NCBI GenBank assembly: GCA_020630795.1
Contig: JAHDIK010000002.1
Span: forward strand, 1 to 64,000
DNA: 64,000 bases
Direction: 5' to 3'
Source of the DNA: Colwellia sp.
Lineage (GTDB): Bacteria > Pseudomonadota > Gammaproteobacteria > Enterobacterales > Alteromonadaceae
Shown: positions 37,108-47,200 of the stretch, piece after piece
Numbering within the stretch: the first letter of the stretch is position 1
Layout: each line of letters starts with the position of its first letter
Position numbers and translations under genes: made by a program
Notes under the pieces: generated by a model
Database searches by the model: none
What the model was told of the DNA's origin: nothing
The model's input: the letters and a program-made list of their open reading frames with translations, nothing else

Positions 37108-38949
37108 ATGATTAGATTAGAAAAAGTAGCTATTACGGGTTACAAAGGGATCGCTGTTCGAACGGTAATCCCTGCAAAAAATTTTAACGTAATTGTTGGT
37201 AAGAATGATTCTGGCAAATCAACAATACTCAAAGCGATTGATTTATTTATAAATAATAAGCAGTACCTTCCTGAAGACCTAAATAATAGAACCCCCCAAT
37301 TTACAGAAATAGAGTTATTCTTTTCGACTAATAACACTCAAATAGTAATCGATGAAAATGTTACAACTACATTTGAAAGCGAAGGCTTAGTTAATAGTGA
37401 TGGGCTACTTCATATAACAAAAAAATGGGATGGAACAAAAAGCGGAAAGATAACGCCAGAGTGTTTTATCACTAGAAAATCGTTTGGCTCTTTAGATTTC
37501 TTTTCGCTGACAGAAGCAAGGTTAATTAGGCTTTGCAGAGATAATGGTCTTGAAGCTGAAGCTGGATTAATGACAAACCCGGATACGGGAGTTGAATATA
37601 ATAATGCGGAAAAGCGACAGAGGTTAAAGGAGATATATTTAGAAAGAAATTTCGAATTTGAATTTGTTTCAGAGAAACTACCATCATCTGGACAGAGTAG
37701 GTTAAAAAAGACCGAACAAGAAATTAAAAAGTGCTTACCACAATATGAATATTTTCTTGCAGACTCTCCTTTGTCAGAAAGTGACAATTCAATTCAAAAA
37801 TACTTCAAAGAAATGGCATTCAAAGTAATAAATGACCAAGTAGATACTGATACGCTCGAAGATACAGTAAGAGAACAATTACAAACAGTACTAACAGCTA
37901 TTACAGAAAAAATTAATTCTGTTGTGGCAGATGATGAACAAGTTAGAGCTAGAGTCGATTTTGACTGGAGTAAGTTGATTTCTACAAGTTTTGAAAGTGA
38001 TGGAAATCAAGGAGCTGTGCCTTTATCTGCTAGGGGCGATGGCTTTAGAAGGATAACTATGATGTCCTATTTTGAATATCTTGCAGAAGAGAGAAGCGAC
38101 GCTCATCAAAATATAATTTTTGCATTTGAGGAACCAGAAACGTTTTTGCATCCTTCAGCGCAAGAAAATCTATTTGAAAAATTGATAGATATATCAGGAG
38201 CTGGTTATCAAGTTTTTTTAACAACTCATTCTCCTGTATTAGTATCTCAAACCAGGCGTACAGACTTGCATCATGTTTTCAAAAATGATGGAAATTATTG
38301 CTATAACTCTGAAGTAAATAATCATGAAGAAATTGCCAATGATTTAGGGGTTACTGTAGACAATCAATTTATTTCAATGTTTGACAACGCAAGGTGTTTA
38401 TTGCTTCTGGAGGGGGTTGATGACTGCAAGGCATTTGAGCACCTTGCTAGCACCTATAAGGCCAATGGAGCTATTGAATCAACATTAGAAGAACTAGGAG
38501 TTGTTTCTATTCCTATTGGTGGATGTGACAGCATCAAGCACTGGGTTTCATTAGACCTTCTTAGAACTTTAAATAAGCCTTTCTTTATATATTTAGACTC
38601 AGATAAAGAAAGAGAGGGTGATGGTTCACCTAATACTGCGAAGTTAATAAGACAAGGTTTTGTTGAAGATCAAAACTTCTTAGTATCGAGAAAGAGAGAA
38701 TTAGAAAACTATATAGCGCCTAGTGCGATTGAACGATTAGTTCCTGGAAGTGATATTGATTTCACTGATTGGTGCGATGTTAAACATATTTCGAAAACTC
38801 ATGTTCGACAAGTTAGCTTAGGAGGGAAAAAAATTGCAAACAAACACTTTAGTTCCCTGACATACGAAGAATTACAGTTATCTTTTAATCCAACTGAAAA
38901 TGATGATGAGTTCATAAAAGTATATGAGAAAGTGTTCAATCTTATATAA
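37108..38949 (+). CDS. OLD-family ATPase/TOPRIM nuclease
   Basis: A 613-residue protein with an N-terminal ABC/SMC-type ATPase: Walker A GKNDSGKST at residues 31-39, Walker B region FEEPETFLHP at about 340 and TTHSPVL at about 371. A C-terminal TOPRIM domain follows, with the Glu in LLEGVDD (about 433) and DxD in YLDSDKE (about 495). This is the layout of OLD-family (overcoming lysogenization defect) nucleases, including GajA of Gabija. No UvrD-type gajB follows; the next genes are HamA- and HamB-like. A strong AAGGAGG precedes the ATG. It is the first gene of the island and probably acts in phage defence together with its neighbours. Confidence 0.88.
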   Translation: MIRLEKVAITGYKGIAVRTVIPAKNFNVIVGKNDSGKSTILKAIDLFINNKQYLPEDLNNRTPQFTEIELFFSTNNTQIVIDENVTTTFESEGLVNSDGLLHITKKWDGTKSGKITPECFITRKSFGSLDFFSLTEARLIRLCRDNGLEAEAGLMTNPDTGVEYNNAEKRQRLKEIYLERNFEFEFVSEKLPSSGQSRLKKTEQEIKKCLPQYEYFLADSPLSESDNSIQKYFKEMAFKVINDQVDTDTLEDTVREQLQTVLTAITEKINSVVADDEQVRARVDFDWSKLISTSFESDGNQGAVPLSARGDGFRRITMMSYFEYLAEERSDAHQNIIFAFEEPETFLHPSAQENLFEKLIDISGAGYQVFLTTHSPVLVSQTRRTDLHHVFKNDGNYCYNSEVNNHEEIANDLGVTVDNQFISMFDNARCLLLLEGVDDCKAFEHLASTYKANGAIESTLEELGVVSIPIGGCDSIKHWVSLDLLRTLNKPFFIYLDSDKEREGDGSPNTAKLIRQGFVEDQNFLVSRKRELENYIAPSAIERLVPGSDIDFTDWCDVKHISKTHVRQVSLGGKKIANKHFSSLTYEELQLSFNPTENDDEFIKVYEKVFNLI

Positions 38950-38988
38950 AAAATCAATTGATGATGCTAAAAACTATATGGAAAAAAT

Positions 38989-39819
38989 ATGAGCGTGAAT
39001 AAACAAGTTTCAGCCCAAAGTAAGTTAATAGGTGAACACCCGAGGTCTGGTTTGTTTTTTGACTGGTTTAAATGTGAGGATACGCCAGCCACGGCGAATA
39101 AAAAGCATAGGAAGCTTACAAATAGAGGGATAAGTAACGCTACTTTAGTTGATCATTTGTCGCAATGGATAATTAATCATCATGCAACTGAAGCGCGTAT
39201 GGCTAGAATTGAGAGGAAAAAGCAGCTTTTGGATAAGCATGGTTTCGCTAAGTATATGGAAGGTAAAGTGCCTTTTCCCGTTAAATCAGCAACTACGCAG
39301 AAAGGAAATCTTGGTGAAATAATCCTTGCGGAGTATCTCACTGAAACATCAGGTTTAGAAATTCTTGTATACAAATTAAGATACAATCCAAATGTAGAAC
39401 AATCTATGAAGGGGGACGATTTATTACTTTTTGAAAAACAAAATATTCAAAATAGAGTCATAATGGGAGAAGCCAAGTTTCGAGCTACTAAAAGTAAAAA
39501 AGCTTTAGACGATATTGTTGAATCGTTATCGAGTAAGAATCTCCCTATATCTTTGACTTTTGTGAGCGATAGATTAGACGAAATGGGGGATGGTTCTCTA
39601 GCGAATGAAATTGATGATTTAATCACAAACCTTCATGCAAAAAAAACTCCAGTCACATATGTTGGTTTTTATCATAGTGAAGCTTCTACATATAAGACGA
39701 TAGAGAAAAACTTAAACTCTAATAATAATGATCTTATCATTGTATCGTATGGTGAAGATAACCCAGCTGAACTTGTACAAAATTGCTTTGACGAAGCTCT
39801 GAAAATGGTGATTAAGTAG
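38989..39819 (+). CDS. hamA: HamA-like nuclease of a Hachiman-type system (DUF1837)
   Basis: A 276-residue protein with DUF1837/HamA-type layout. The central region shows a PD-(D/E)xK pattern: KGNLGEIILAEYL (about 105-117, with the leading Glu), GDDLLLFE (Asp about 143) and GEAKFR (E-x-K at about 160-162). In Hachiman, HamA is the effector nuclease held by the HamB helicase and released on phage infection. It starts 39 bases after the OLD gene and ends two bases before the helicase gene, so the three form one operon. Family assignment is from motifs and context. Confidence 0.8.
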   Translation: MSVNKQVSAQSKLIGEHPRSGLFFDWFKCEDTPATANKKHRKLTNRGISNATLVDHLSQWIINHHATEARMARIERKKQLLDKHGFAKYMEGKVPFPVKSATTQKGNLGEIILAEYLTETSGLEILVYKLRYNPNVEQSMKGDDLLLFEKQNIQNRVIMGEAKFRATKSKKALDDIVESLSSKNLPISLTFVSDRLDEMGDGSLANEIDDLITNLHAKKTPVTYVGFYHSEASTYKTIEKNLNSNNNDLIIVSYGEDNPAELVQNCFDEALKMVIK

Positions 39820-39821
39820 AT

Positions 39822-42800
39822 ATGGATATCGAAAAAGCTCAGGAACTATTTGATAAACTTGAAAACGATGAATTCGCTCAAAATTTAATAGCACAATCTA
39901 ATGCGAAGAATATTCTGTTAGCTGTCAAAGAAGATGAAATTAACTTTCCAAATTTTACAGAAGGATTAACTGATAGGATTAATGGTATTGCCTTCGCATA
40001 TATGTCTATAGGTTGTGCCATAACCGAAAAAAGAGAAATCAATAATGTAGCTGTCCAAGCATTTGAGAAAGCTGGTGATATTATTCATTACATTCACTCC
40101 CAAAATACAGAAGTTGACGAGCAAAGTAGCTTCTATTTGGTTGTTAGTAGTCTATCTTTTTACCTAGCTTCTCAATATTCTAAATCGTTTATAGCGATCA
40201 AAAATGTTAAAGCTGAATCACCATTAATAAAGTTAATTAGCAATTTTTTGAGAAAAGACCTGCAATCACTTATTCAGGAAATTAACAACATTCAGTTTGA
40301 TGATGAATATGATAAAGTTTCTGAAAATGAGCTAGAACAGAATAACAAGTATTATGCAGTTATCTTGTCTAAATCATTAAATTTAGTCTTGGAATACATT
40401 TATTCTGGCAAAGATGAGCACCTCTATTTGGGAAGTGAGTTTTTGTCTGACTTGAAAGAGTTGGCTTCAATAGATGACGAACCCGTTGTTTGGTGGTTAT
40501 CAAGGTTGTTAAAAATATTGTATGGTGTGTTCAAGCATTACTCATTTTGGAATGTGTTACCAAAATTAATTAAGAGTGATATTACTGATGATTATGTAGC
40601 GCAACTAGCATTGCGGACACCGCCAATCACAGAGTTATTTTACGCTCAATATAATGCGTTACATGCAATGAAAGATGAAAATGACATTGTCTTGAGCCTT
40701 CCAACTAGTAGTGGAAAAACAAGAATAGCAGAAATCGCTATTTTGGAAGCTTTGATTGATAACCCCTTTTCCAAAGTTCTATATCTAGCCCCTTTCCGAT
40801 CGTTATCTTATGAGGTAGAGGAGTCAATGGAGAAAACATTAGCTCCTTTGGGATTCTCTACCACGTTCCTATACGGTGGAGGACAGTTTAGTCAGCTAGA
40901 TAAGGCGCTTATTGAAAACTCAAATGTGATTATTGCTACGCCCGAAAAAGCAAAGGCAATTGTAAGGGCTGATGAAGGTATTGCCAACGAAATTGGTTTG
41001 CTTATCATCGATGAAGGGCACTTGCTTGGAGCTGAAGAAAGGTTAATTAGAATTGAGTTATTTATCGAGGAGCTAAAGCATCATGTCAATAAAAATAATG
41101 GCAAGATTATGCTTCTTTCTGCTGTTCTCCCAAATACAAGTGATATTGCCCAATGGATAGCTAAAGATAGCAACAGTGTTTACGAAACCAATAAGACAAT
41201 TGCAGACAAGCGGTTTGGGATAATAAAATGGACTCACTCTAAAAGTGTAACAATAGAGTGGCTTGGCGAACCAACCTCATTTAACAGGAATTTCGTTGAG
41301 AAATTTTTACCACCTCGTGCAAGAACTAAATATTTTCCCAATGATAAAAATGAAGGTATTGCCGCTACAGCATTGAAGTTGTCGCAACTTGGAACTGTTT
41401 TGATGTTCATTGCTCAGGCTAGATATGTTGTTTCCTCTGCTAATAGAGTGTTAAGAGCAATGGGAGGCACTCCTGAATTACACAATTATAAAAATGAAGA
41501 GCTTTTCGATTTATTTGAACTCGCATGTAATGAAGCTGGGGTTAGTGAAATATACGATTTGGCTCGATACGGAATTCTATGTCATTACGGAAAACTACCT
41601 TCAGATGTTCGAATTTTGATTGAGCAATTAATGCGTTCAGAAAATGTTAAGGTTATCGTTTCGACAACGAGTTTAGGCCAAGGTGTCAATATTGGCATAT
41701 CAACAGTAATATTTGCTGATGTATTTATGAACCATCAGGACGAAAGAAGAATCGGCTCAAAAGATTTTTGGAATATAGCAGGGAGAGCAGGTAGAGCATT
41801 TACGGATATAGAAGGCAAAGTCTTGTACTGTATCGATGAGACTAACTGGAGCAGTCAAAGGGATCTTGGTTTTTGTAATGATTACTTTGATTCATCGAAA
41901 ATGGAACGTGCAGAGAGTGGGATACTGGCTCTAGTGAGAGCACTAAAAAGCACTGCCAAAAGTTGTAATGTAGACTTTGATTTGTTACTACAGTTGGTCG
42001 CTAATAATGACTTTTCTCTGTTGCAAAATGGAGAGAATAGTTATTCTGAGAGCTTCAAAGCAGTATTTGATTGGTTAGATGATACGTTACTAGCATTGAA
42101 TTATAAGAATGGTTCAAATAGGCAAGAAGACTCTTCCGCTTGGATTGATATTGTATTTAGGCACTCACTCGCTTTTATTCAAGCAGAACAAGACAATGAA
42201 GTTTCTCAAGAAGAGGTTATAAGCTTTCTTAAAAATAGAAATAAAGCAGTGATTAATATGGCTGGCGATTATGTGAATTGGGAAGGTATGGTTAAGTCAG
42301 GCATTCCATTAAGCTCTTCCAAAGCATTAGACGATTTTATAGAGCCAATAAAAGAGTGTACAAAAGCTTTCAAAGAGTCAGAAGGTCGTGCAGAAGACCT
42401 AGCAAAATTCTCTAAAAGTATTGAAGAGTTAATTCAACAACTCCCAACAGTTACTTTTAAGCATGATTATGAAGAAGCTGAATTAGATGAAGTAAGGTTG
42501 AAGTGGTTCAGTGCAAAACCACTGTCAGAAATTTCTGTTCATGAAAACGGTCAAGATATTTGTGTTTCTTATCTTTCAATGACTCTACCTTGGGCTATTA
42601 ATGCAATTACAAGAAAGCTTTTCGATTTGGAACTTGCAGATGAAGCTGAATCTCTAGAAGAATTAGCGCTTTTATGCGAGACAGGTGTTCCTAATATGGA
42701 CTCTGTGAAGATATATTTAGCAGGTTTAAAATCACGAGTAACTGCTTTCGAACTTTCTAGCATACTCGATGGAAAACTTACTGGTTTAAGTAAATCAAAA

Positions 42801-43145
42801 TTAATTAAACTGCTTAAAGAAAACTCTTTAAATATTGAGTTACTCTGTAATTCAGTAACCAATAAATGGGTAGAGTTATTTACGAGGGAGACAGAAGGAA
42901 AAAATGAAGATGAACTACCCCATATTAATAACTTTAGTTTAAGTGATAATGAGCCTATTAGTGATCAACTAAGTGTTCGAGGTTTCAATGGCAACCTATT
43001 TTTATGTAGCCCTGATTTATCTTCAAAAATACCTGTTGGTTCCAATGATAAATTTCCATTTGAGTCTGTTGCTAATAACTCAAGAATTTATTTCCAGAGG
43101 GAAGGTTCACATTGGGAAATGAGAATTAGAGCAAGCAGGAAGTAA
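39822..43145 (+). CDS. hamB: HamB-like superfamily 2 helicase
   Basis: An 1107-residue DExH-box helicase with a long N-terminal extension of about 270 residues. Helicase motifs: Walker A LPTSSGKTRIAE (about 292-303), IIDEGHLLG (about 394), STTSLGQGVNIG (about 611) and NIAGRAGRAF (about 650). The Ski2/Hel308-like ratchet region follows. In Hachiman the helicase senses damaged or foreign DNA and controls HamA. The gene directly follows the HamA-like gene with a two-base gap. The C-terminal 400 residues have no motif that I recognise. Confidence 0.82.
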   Translation: MDIEKAQELFDKLENDEFAQNLIAQSNAKNILLAVKEDEINFPNFTEGLTDRINGIAFAYMSIGCAITEKREINNVAVQAFEKAGDIIHYIHSQNTEVDEQSSFYLVVSSLSFYLASQYSKSFIAIKNVKAESPLIKLISNFLRKDLQSLIQEINNIQFDDEYDKVSENELEQNNKYYAVILSKSLNLVLEYIYSGKDEHLYLGSEFLSDLKELASIDDEPVVWWLSRLLKILYGVFKHYSFWNVLPKLIKSDITDDYVAQLALRTPPITELFYAQYNALHAMKDENDIVLSLPTSSGKTRIAEIAILEALIDNPFSKVLYLAPFRSLSYEVEESMEKTLAPLGFSTTFLYGGGQFSQLDKALIENSNVIIATPEKAKAIVRADEGIANEIGLLIIDEGHLLGAEERLIRIELFIEELKHHVNKNNGKIMLLSAVLPNTSDIAQWIAKDSNSVYETNKTIADKRFGIIKWTHSKSVTIEWLGEPTSFNRNFVEKFLPPRARTKYFPNDKNEGIAATALKLSQLGTVLMFIAQARYVVSSANRVLRAMGGTPELHNYKNEELFDLFELACNEAGVSEIYDLARYGILCHYGKLPSDVRILIEQLMRSENVKVIVSTTSLGQGVNIGISTVIFADVFMNHQDERRIGSKDFWNIAGRAGRAFTDIEGKVLYCIDETNWSSQRDLGFCNDYFDSSKMERAESGILALVRALKSTAKSCNVDFDLLLQLVANNDFSLLQNGENSYSESFKAVFDWLDDTLLALNYKNGSNRQEDSSAWIDIVFRHSLAFIQAEQDNEVSQEEVISFLKNRNKAVINMAGDYVNWEGMVKSGIPLSSSKALDDFIEPIKECTKAFKESEGRAEDLAKFSKSIEELIQQLPTVTFKHDYEEAELDEVRLKWFSAKPLSEISVHENGQDICVSYLSMTLPWAINAITRKLFDLELADEAESLEELALLCETGVPNMDSVKIYLAGLKSRVTAFELSSILDGKLTGLSKSKLIKLLKENSLNIELLCNSVTNKWVELFTRETEGKNEDELPHINNFSLSDNEPISDQLSVRGFNGNLFLCSPDLSSKIPVGSNDKFPFESVANNSRIYFQREGSHWEMRIRASRK

Positions 43146-43274
43146 TATAATATGTATTAATTAAAGTTAGGTTCTGATGAAGCGGAGTATAGAGGAATAG
43201 CTCTTTTGGGGCTTATTCCTATGTTCCGTAAATTTATTGACTCCCTTGGTGATGTTTAAGCTATTGATTTAAAT

Positions 43275-43322
43275 CGTTAAATCGTTAAATTGTTAAATCG
43301 TTAAATTGTTAAATTGTTAAAT
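43275..43322. repeat. Six tandem copies of an 8-base repeat
   Basis: Six perfect-length units of YGTTAAAT (Y is C, C, T, C, T, T in order) run from 43275 to 43322, preceded by a related TTTAAAT. The array overlaps the last four codons and the stop of the minus-strand WYL regulator. As 8 is not a multiple of 3, a change in copy number inside the coding part would alter the end of that protein. Confidence 0.9.
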
Positions 43323-44193
43323 TTTGGTTTGGCTTATTGCCTTTAAATCCAGGTGCAATTCGCATTGAACTAACCTCAAACAGCTCATGTAAATTTAACA
43401 ACCTATATTGAAAGTATTCTGGACTTAACGTGCCTTCAGGTGATGCGTCTACTGCTAACTCTGCTAATTTAAAACCCGCAAGAGCCTTTGGGACTGTCAA
43501 ATTAAATACCGGTTTATCCAGTAACCCTAGATCTTTATTTAGACCCTTAGGGTTATGATGATTTGGATGAGCACCAAGGGTTAAAGTAACAGTTTCAAAC
43601 CAGTCTTTGTCATCTATAATTTCTGTTAATTTTTGAACAGAAGTTCCAAGGACACTGTTTATTCTAATAAACTTAAATGTTTTATATCCGCTATCTTTTA
43701 AGTCGAATACACGCACATACCAATTCCCTCTACTCTCAAAAATAGCTAAAGGTAAAATAGTTCTTTTTTCTTGAGGTGATTGAGTACCGTAATACTCAAT
43801 ATCGATAGGTGATTTGCTATAAATTGCACGAGTAATATCAGGAACAATATCTGACGATAGCTTTGAATTCTCATTCGAGACTACCGCTGGGCCAATTGTA
43901 TTTAAATAGCCTGTTTGTGTTCTTTGTTGACCATATGCCAGTAATGTAAGGGCATCTTCCGCAGCTATACTGAAGTTACTTTTAAAAATGTCAGTAATTT
44001 CATAGCGCTTATTTTCAACCACGTACTTTAAGTTATCTTCATTATTCTCTTTATACTTTTTAATGGTGCGAGTTGCGGTAGCAATGGACATTCCGGTTAA
44101 GTCCATTAATTGCTGCCGGTTAAAGGAACCAGTATAACTTAAAAGTAAATCAACCAAATATACGCTATTAATCATTTTGATTTTGTGAATCAT
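43309..44193 (-). CDS. WYL-domain transcriptional regulator
   Basis: A 294-residue regulator. An N-terminal helix-turn-helix (FNRQQLMDLTGMSIATATRTIKKY, about 22-45) is followed by a WYL domain with RTILPLAIFESRGNWYVRVFDLKDSGYKTFKFIRI (about 153-187) and a C-terminal tail. It resembles BrxR/CapW-type repressors that guard defence operons and respond to nucleic acid ligands. It is divergent from the Wadjet-like operon with an 88-base gap. Its 3' end lies in an 8-base tandem repeat. Met at 44175 is an alternative start; no strong ribosome binding site supports either. Confidence 0.85.
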   Translation of the reverse strand: MIHKIKMINSVYLVDLLLSYTGSFNRQQLMDLTGMSIATATRTIKKYKENNEDNLKYVVENKRYEITDIFKSNFSIAAEDALTLLAYGQQRTQTGYLNTIGPAVVSNENSKLSSDIVPDITRAIYSKSPIDIEYYGTQSPQEKRTILPLAIFESRGNWYVRVFDLKDSGYKTFKFIRINSVLGTSVQKLTEIIDDKDWFETVTLTLGAHPNHHNPKGLNKDLGLLDKPVFNLTVPKALAGFKLAELAVDASPEGTLSPEYFQYRLLNLHELFEVSSMRIAPGFKGNKPNQNLTI

Positions 44194-44213
44194 TTTAAAC
44201 TGTATATTTAAAC
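44194..44213. promoter_or_regulatory. Candidate operator in the WYL/SMC divergent region
   Basis: TTTAAAC occurs at 44194-44200 and 44207-44213, 13 bases apart, immediately upstream of the WYL gene start. Each half-site is nearly self-complementary. By position it could be the autoregulatory site of the WYL protein; the full 88-base region has no other symmetric element I noticed. Confidence 0.4.
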
Positions 44214-44281
44214 TCTACCACATCATTTGATTCTGGTGTAATATTTGTTTTAACTATTTTGGATGCTAGAAAAAGGGAATT

Positions 44282-47200
44282 ATGTCTCACTTAAACCGCA
44301 TTATAGCTATCGATAATTTGAGCCGTGGGCAGTTTGTTGTTCTTAACACAAATGGCCACACTAATTTTGATGGTAGAAACAAAGCCGGTAAAACCACGAC
44401 TTTAAAATTGGCTTTATTATTTTACGGTGTAAAAGGCAGCGACCTTGCAAAACAAAAAGGGCTGGTTACGCAAAGCTTCGTTAATTATTACTTACCAAAT
44501 CCGAGTAGTTATCTAGTTTATGAGTATGTACGGGGCGATGAGACACATTGTGTGATCTGTAGCTCAACAGATAACTCTATTCGATATCAATTTTTGTCAG
44601 GAGCCTTTGATAAAAATATTTTCCTCCTAGATGAATTAGGCGGTAAAGCTATTGTGCAAAATAACGCATTACGAACGAACGCAGATCGTTTTGAGCGTGA
44701 GCTAAGCCCAAAGTTAACTGGTGAAACGTATAGAAACATTATTCAATCGAATAAGCCGTATAGGCTGAAAACGCCCGATAGTGAATCTATTAGAAAGTGG
44801 AGACCTCGTTATTCATTTCCCATCCAAGGTGACAGCATTGATAATATTGATCGCGTACTAATTGGTATTTTCAGAGGGAAAGTATCAATGGATGCGGTTC
44901 GCTCTACGTTGACCAATATCTTGGTCGAAGAAGGAGCTATACCAAGCCAATTGTTATCATTGAATAACCACTCAATTGAAATCAATGATTGGATGGCTGA
45001 GCGTAAAGCTTGGCTAGCCATTGACCGTCAAAAACCAAAAAATGTTGAGTTAACTAATGCAGCAATAGCTCAGCAGGGCTACTGTGATGATATCTCAGGT
45101 TTACTGCATGTTATTGGTAATATTCAAAATCAACTTGGTATTGAACAAGCGAAAATTGAAAAAGAAATTCAAGAGTTAACCTTAAAGCAAAGTAGTACCA
45201 ATCAATCTTTTGTGGATTTTGATACGCAAGACAAATTGACCACCAATGATCTAGAAAATACCGTAAAGAAGGTATCTCGTGAAATTGATAATTTGTTAGA
45301 GCTAAAGCTGGATTTTGAATCGCCTAGTGAAAAGTATTTACCTATTGCTGAGTTACAAGCGCTTTTTGAACAAGTAGGTACTCTGGAATATCAAAGTAAA
45401 AAAACAAAAGAACACTACGACAAAGTATCTTCTGGTGTAACGAACATAAATGAAACCTTCGAAAAGCAACGTTCTGAGTTAGATACAACAATATCAAATA
45501 TTCAGTTAAATTTATCTAATTCAACTCAGGACTTTAACAATCAAAGCCAGAAAGATAAAGATAACCTTATAGCCTCTTACGATCTCAAATTTAAATCATT
45601 AAATGACCAGTTTAGTTTGGACAAAGAAAGTTTTAATAAGAAAGAGCGTAGCGTGATCGGTGAAGAAGCTCAGCTTAAAGTGCGCTTTGAAAACCCCGTG
45701 TTAAAACTAGAGTTTAAGGAACAACTAGAGCAGTTGAACCATGAGCATGTTGAATCAAGTAAAAATTTATCTGAAGCACAATCTGAATTATTAAATGAAA
45801 CAAATGCATTTAGTGAACTTAAGGATGAACGAGAGAAGAAGTTAGAAAATCTTAAAATCTTATCAGCACGTAAACAAAGACAAACAGAACAACAAGCTGT
45901 TTTAAAATCAAGAATTGAAGATGGAACGCTTTTTAACTATTTACGCGATACTGTCCCTAATTTTGAGGATACCTTAGGTAAGGTTATTAACCCTGAATTA
46001 TTATTACGAAAAAACCTACAACCAGAGTTCAATCACAGTGAATCAAGCTTCTATGGCTTGAAGATTGACCTAAGTCAAATAGAGTCTGAAGGCTTTGGCA
46101 ATGTGCAATCTATCATCGAAGAAATACAAGGGCTAGACAAAGAGATTGCTGATCTTGAAACACAGATAACAAAAGTAGAGTCAGAAACAAAAACATTATC
46201 GAGTAAATGCGATGCTAAAGAGCATGACGTAGCAAGAGTTAGGAATGAAGTAAAAGGAGAACTAGCCCATAACGAGCAACTAGAAGCAGATATTAAGGAT
46301 AAGAAAACACAAGCAGAGCTTTGGTTAAAAGAGCATGTTGCAGGTATAGAGGCTGCTTTATCTAAATGTCAGTCGAATCTGAGGGAACTGATTGAGCAAA
46401 AAAGAGCGTTAGTTGCTCTTAACGAGAAGAATGTCGGAAAGCTTAATACAGAGAAGCAAACATCACTTGAGCGTATTGATGAGAAGCTGAGTGAGCAAGT
46501 AAATGCGGCGACGACAGTCGCTGAAGCAAAATTGACAGAATTAAGGCTTCAAATTGAAAAAAGTAAAGAGGACGAAAATAAAGCCATTCGTGATAACGGC
46601 TTTAGTGATGAAGCTATTAATAAGGCTAAAGAAGCGTCTGTGCTTGCTCAGAAACAACATGACAGAGCTTTAAATGCAGGTAATCGTGTAACCCGTTATA
46701 AGAAATTCCTGCGGGATGAATGGGTAAAACATCCACAATTAAACGAAGACAAAATCAAAGCAGAACAGGCATTGGCAGAACATCAAAGATTATCTCAGGA
46801 ACAAAGAACTGCTTTTGAGTCAGAGAAAAGCCAAATAAGTGCAGACCTAGTTAAAAGTAGTGAAGTTAATGTGCAACTTGTAACTCAACTGAAAGAGCTA
46901 AGCCTTATGGTGGAGTCTGGGCAAACTTTAAATATTGGCCTAAATGAAGCACATAGCTCTCGTTATGTTAATTATGACGTTGAAAGGTTGAAGCTAACTC
47001 TAGATAAATTAGTAGAGCAGATTGAAGAAACTCAACAGTCAGGTAAGGATACATTTAACCAATTGCAAAAAGTTTTTATTCGAGTTCAGCGTACACATCC
47101 CGCACGATTTTTTGAAAAGATGCGTCAAGAAGTCCTTGATAAAGTTGAGCCTGAAAACTTATGGATAAAAGCGGCTCTTGAGATTAGAAATTACTTTAAA

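Noticed and set aside
37108-38949. Gabija system
   Set aside because: The OLD-family protein resembles GajA, but no UvrD-like GajB follows; the neighbouring helicase is of the DExH HamB type.
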